Positions 8,817 through 11,962 of a stretch of DNA of 11,962 bases are shown one piece after another. The DNA is from Leucogyrophana mollusca. Lineage: Eukaryota; Basidiomycota; Agaricomycetes; Boletales. A model generated the notes under the pieces. It saw nothing but the letters and a program-made list of their open reading frames with translations. It was not told the origin of the DNA and searched no databases. A program made the position numbers and the translations under genes. Position 1 is the first letter of the stretch; the number at the start of each line of letters is the position of its first letter. Location of the stretch: positions 1-11,962 of the forward strand of contig MU266834.1 of the NCBI GenBank assembly GCA_021014945.1. The letters are read 5' to 3'.

Positions 8817-9124
8817 GTCAGTTTATTTCATGCGCTTGTTTAGTCAGACCCCTGAATCTGTTTGGCTAGCAATCTTCTTCTGTCCTATTGGTGTTCTTTA
8901 AGGTTGTCATCTTCACAGCTGCCGTGGTTTTATTGCTGTGCACTGTTTACATTATCAGTATATTTCTTTTAGTCTGATCTTGGAGATCTTCTACAATTTT
9001 GAAAATTGTTCCTACATGCTGAAATCCATAGCACATGCTCCGAGATTGCTGGCAAATTCCTTAAAGACTCAAGTTTAATATTCAAAGAGTGTGCGCTGAC
9101 ATTCGTGCGCAGCCCTCTCGATCA

Positions 9125-10941
9125 ATGCTGGTGCAATCCTATGATATCCCAAGGCGCGTCCAAGGCCTCACGAGGATGCGTGCATGGCAAAAGCTGAGCA
9201 AAGAGGCACACGCCAAAGTTAACATGCGTCGTCGGGAAGTGTCAACCAAGTACTGGAGTGCCATTGACGACGTGTGGAAGATGATTGACGAGGCCTCTGA
9301 GAATATTGTTGTGGACAACAACAAGAGCCTACGCAGAGTCCAGCCTGAACTCCACATGGGCCGAGCCTTGTCCCGCACGAAATGTACCAAAGTAAGCGAC
9401 TGGAACACGTTCTGCTGGAAAAAAAGCCAGTCAGAGAACAATAACCATAAGTCATTGACAAAACTCGATGATTTTAAATTTACTGACCGTTTTCTTACTC
9501 TGGAGTATAGGTGGCAGTGGGAAAGATGTGCTGCCAATGCTCGTCTGGGACCTCAGCGCAGAGTATGCTGTGCTTTCACAGGAAGAGAGAGACGCGATCA
9601 CCGAGGAGTACAAGCAGTACAAGGACACCAAAATCCTTGGGCGCTGCATCTCAACAAAGTCGCGCATTAACAATGTTACTCATACTGTGAAGGCTGTCGA
9701 GCAACACATAAGTCCCCCCCCCTCCCCTTGTACTACGCCGCATAGCGTGCTAAATATTCTACAGCTTAACAGCCTGAATTCTCATACCGGCGTCGAATCG
9801 ATCTTGTTCATCACACATGGCTCCACTGACCTTCCTTTGCGCCCTATTGGCTTTGCCACTCATGGTGTCAAGGAGTTCATGCCCACTGTCATGGGTATGG
9901 ATACACAGGATTCCATAACAAAAATGGAGGGGTTTGCAGTTCAAGGAATTAAAGGTCGTATTTTAACACTGTTTTCCTTGATGCTATCTTACTTGTCATG
10001 CAGCCAGGCGCGGCGAAGAACCATCAACAGCGTGTTTCAGAAGTGCGTGGCAAGATTCACAAGGAAATCGTTAGTCAACTTGGTAAGTTCTTACTTCCAG
10101 TGGCGCACTCAAGCTGACATTTATATACCCAGAGATAATTATGGGGCAGCCAAAGGTTAAAATGCATTGGAAATATTACTGGCAGAATGTAGTCAAGGTG
10201 TATCAAGTGCAGATTGTGGGCTGGCCAGACAACAGCCCCTTCGCAAACCTCAGTGATGTGTCCAGTGCGCTCCCGGACCTCCAATCTTTGCTAAGGAAGT
10301 GGAAGTCAGGCGTCATCCATTGGGAGAAAGTCAGTGATGAAGAACTCAAGCGCCTCACTGTTGAGTGCCACCAGAGGCTTGAGAATGGGGAGATTGAGGA
10401 TCCCCGTCATTGTACCCGCTCGGACAAAGGGAAAACCAGGGCAAAGCACAGCTGTGGCGTCAATAAGAGCAAGGCGGCGGCACCTACATACAAGAGCTCG
10501 GCCACAATCAACAGCGATGACGAAGATCACTCCCCCCCCTCGGTCCCCACCACTGCCAGCCTAGCTCCTCATGCCAGCCCATCTCCTCCAGTCAGCTCAT
10601 CTCCTCCCACTGACCCAGCATCTATTCCCACCATCCCTGATGTCCCACAAAGTGCCCTGCAGCTCTCGCAGACCGGTGTTCCTTCAACTTATTGTCCCCC
10701 ACATGCAGGTGTCCTCCCTCTCCCCTCCAATAACGCGAACAGCACCATGGAACGTCTCAACAGTGGCTTAAACAACACGTTCAATGCCTCCCAAAGCACG
10801 GGCTTGACAACAGACACCGCAAACAGCGCCTCCACTGAAGATGTCGGCGATATGGCATTTGACATGTCCCAGTTTGTTGATTTTGACTTCGATGGTGCGC
10901 TCACGAGCCTTGACACTATCTATGGCAACAACGGGCTCTAG
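9125..10941 (+). CDS. KDZ-borne HMG-like putative transcription regulator
   Basis: Five exons (9125-9450, 9518-9707, 9765-9954, 10008-10082, 10133-10941) join in frame to 529 codons with no premature stop. Landmarks: SYDIPRRVQGLTRMRAWQKL at the N-terminus; SDWNTFCWKKSQSENN followed by WDLSAEYAVLSQEERDAITE (9394-9640), spaced like an HMG-box but not a clear match; GVESILFITHGSTDLPLRP and EFMPTVMGMDTQDS (about 9785-9945); AAKNHQQRVSEVR; WKYYWQNVVKVYQVQIVGWP; and LPDLQSLLRKWKSG. Then come a basic NLS-like patch (DKGKTRAKHS, KSKAAA), a Ser/Pro-rich linker, and an acidic-aromatic end (MSQFVDFDFDGALTSLDTIY) like an activation domain. I remember this as an abundant unnamed Boletales family. The second intron (9708-9764) starts AT where GT is expected; retained, its 57 bp stay open. 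ATG 9125 is the first in frame; the open frame reaches back to 9089. Confidence 0.72.
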
Positions 10942-11286
10942 TGGTCTTCTTTTTTGCACTATCCTTTGTCTCTATACTTATTAGCTCTTTTTTTCTAACC
11001 TTGATACATACACCGGGTTGAATTATACATACATACTGGTCTGAGTGATTGATAATACAGTTTCCCCCTATAATTGTCCCCTCAGTAATACCTGGAGGCC
11101 TCCAAGGGCCGCCACTTGAGCTCACCGTCATCTATGATATTGGCGATGTCTTTTTGAACCGTGGGAATGGTTGATATGAGGCCATTCCCGCAAAAGGAAG
11201 TCCTTGGGATGGAGTGAGCCATCGGCGGCACGTGGTAACCTTGGCCTTGGCACGGAGCTGCTAGATAGAGTCCTCGACAGTCGCCA
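10942..11286. other. 3' spacer before the right inverted repeat
   Basis: About 345 bases with no gene. It starts T-rich after the stop of the upstream gene (probable 3' untranslated region and polyadenylation zone). It contains one small hairpin, GGGAATGG (11163-11170) with CCATTCCC (11182-11189). A minus-strand open frame here is short and runs into the inverted repeat; I treat it as chance. Confidence 0.5.
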
Positions 11287-11636
11287 CGACAACGACAACG
11301 ACAATGAGGTTGATGTTGAGGGGGCGTGGGAATAGGTGGTTCCTGCTCACGGACCGGTACAGGAAGCCTTTGGCACAGAATAAGAAACACTTCGGCGTGG
11401 AACACTCAGTTCTCGGAAGATTCCATCAGAAGGTGCCATGCTGAAGCTGCCAAACGCTCCCGCTCATGCCCCGATACAGTACTGTAGTATTAAGGTCAAG
11501 TGCACTAAGTCCCCAGCATATTTGGGGGCATATTTAATGCTGGTGTTGAGTATCTATTGCAATTAAGCTTTATGATACTGGTCTCGGCACCTGTTCGGCC
11601 AGTATAATAAGACTTACTTATTGGGTAAAGCCAGGT
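11287..11636 (-). repeat. KDZ right terminal inverted repeat
   Basis: Reverse complement of 2037-2388, ending GGTAAAGCCAGGT at 11636. Differences from the left arm are almost all C/T or G/A changes at sites where the other arm keeps CG. At two sites both arms appear to have lost the same CpG in different ways (CCATGCTG against CTGTGCCA). Confidence 0.9.
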
Positions 11637-11644
11637 GAGTGCCG
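11637..11644. repeat. target-site duplication, right copy
   Basis: GAGTGCCG directly outside the right arm, 7 of 8 identical to 2027-2034. With that copy it marks the junction with flanking DNA. Confidence 0.6.
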
Positions 11645-11962
11645 AACCCAACCAAACACCTGTGGTTCCCACAGTATGGGTCGTATTAGAACTACTTTAG
11701 CGGGGGGAATGTGGATCTAATACGAGGGGTTTCAAGCGATACAGGGCTTTGCTCAATAATTGTTGGATAATTATGCCACTTTGGCACCTGGGCAGCAACT
11801 GTCGGAAGCCATTGCCGAGGCTCGGCATGACACGCCACCATATATTAATGATGCCGCCGGTCCCCGCCCTCGGGTGTCACGTTCCATTGATCCCGTACCT
11901 TCCGGCTATTGTTCCGGCCCTTCCTCGGGTATTTCCGCGCTTTGAGCTCGCTGTCTCACACA
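11645..11962 (+). other. right flank with a weak open frame
   Basis: The frame 11760-11945 is open for 61 codons but starts at TTG directly after a TAA and has no ATG. It reads NYATLAPGQQLSEAIAEAR, then a Pro/Arg/Ser-rich end. It could be a fragment of a gene interrupted before the window edge. The bases 11645-11759 show nothing I can name. Confidence 0.25.

Larger units (their letters stand above)
2035..11636. mobile_element. KDZ (Kyakuja-Dileera-Zisupton) DNA transposon, ~9.6 kb
   Basis: The element is defined by three independent signs: ~350-bp inverted repeats at both ends, an 8-bp near-duplication outside them, and a recognisable KDZ transposase inside on the + strand. Behind the transposase it carries a second gene on the same strand (9125-10941), a possible third (8265-8816) and 2.5 kb of decayed or inserted sequence. 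The transposase has four in-frame stops, so this copy is not autonomous. Intact inverted repeats mean it might still be moved by a transposase from elsewhere (inference). The TET/JBP oxygenase genes known to travel with some fungal KDZ elements are not visible. Confidence 0.85.

Noticed and set aside
9139..9673. Minus-strand frames of 132, 80 and 73 codons
   Set aside because: Antisense to well-supported exons of the 9125-10941 gene.
9712..9726. C-rich run
   Set aside because: Lies inside the proposed intron 9708-9764 and needs no separate explanation.
11163..11189. 8-bp-stem hairpin after the last gene
   Set aside because: Too short to call a terminator in a eukaryote; noted only within the spacer entry.
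2035..11636. TET/JBP oxygenase gene as KDZ cargo
   Set aside because: Some fungal KDZ elements carry one, but I found no frame with the expected HxD-type metal-binding pattern.
1..11962. CRISPR array, tRNA or rRNA genes
   Set aside because: No regularly spaced repeat array and no recognisable RNA gene sequence; the genome is eukaryotic.

Overview
This is eukaryotic DNA. Genes are split by short GT-AG introns of about 46-67 bp, several with CTAAC/CTGAT-type branch points. The recognisable proteins point to an agaricomycete basidiomycete. The protein at 9125-10941 resembles a large repeat-associated family I remember from Boletales (Pisolithus/Scleroderma/Paxillus-like genomes). The order-level placement is inference, and no search was run.

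Most of the window is one 9.6-kb DNA transposon of the Kyakuja-Dileera-Zisupton (KDZ) type, 2035-11636. It has ~350-bp terminal inverted repeats (2037-2388 and 11287-11636, about 96% identical). An 8-bp near-duplication, GAGTGCTG/GAGTGCCG, abuts its ends. Inside, left to right, are: a multi-exon KDZ transposase broken by four in-frame TGA codons (2524-5731); about 1.7 kb of decayed sequence with only shreds of reading frame; a 645-bp insertion candidate bounded by inverted repeats (7407-8051); an unrecognised open frame (8265-8816); and a five-exon gene with an uninterrupted frame (9125-10941). That last gene encodes an HMG-box-like N-terminal part, a conserved middle domain, a basic and Ser/Pro-rich linker, and an acidic-aromatic C-terminus like a transcription activation domain.

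The left flank (1-2026) holds two short open frames without an ATG, which look like terminal exons of other repeat-associated genes. It also holds a cluster of TCCGGA palindromes and a cluster of GTCAC/GTGAC motifs with hairpins. The right flank (11645-11962) has only a weak open frame.

How the parts fit: the transposase presumably once acted on the long inverted repeats, and the 9125-10941 protein is its cargo or partner gene. The two repeat arms began identical but now differ almost only at former CpG sites. The transposase stops, a probable lost splice donor at 9708 and an internal 30-bp repeat show the same kind of change. The simplest reading is an element silenced by CpG methylation and slowly mutated by deamination, with the transposase dead and the putative regulator's frame still open.
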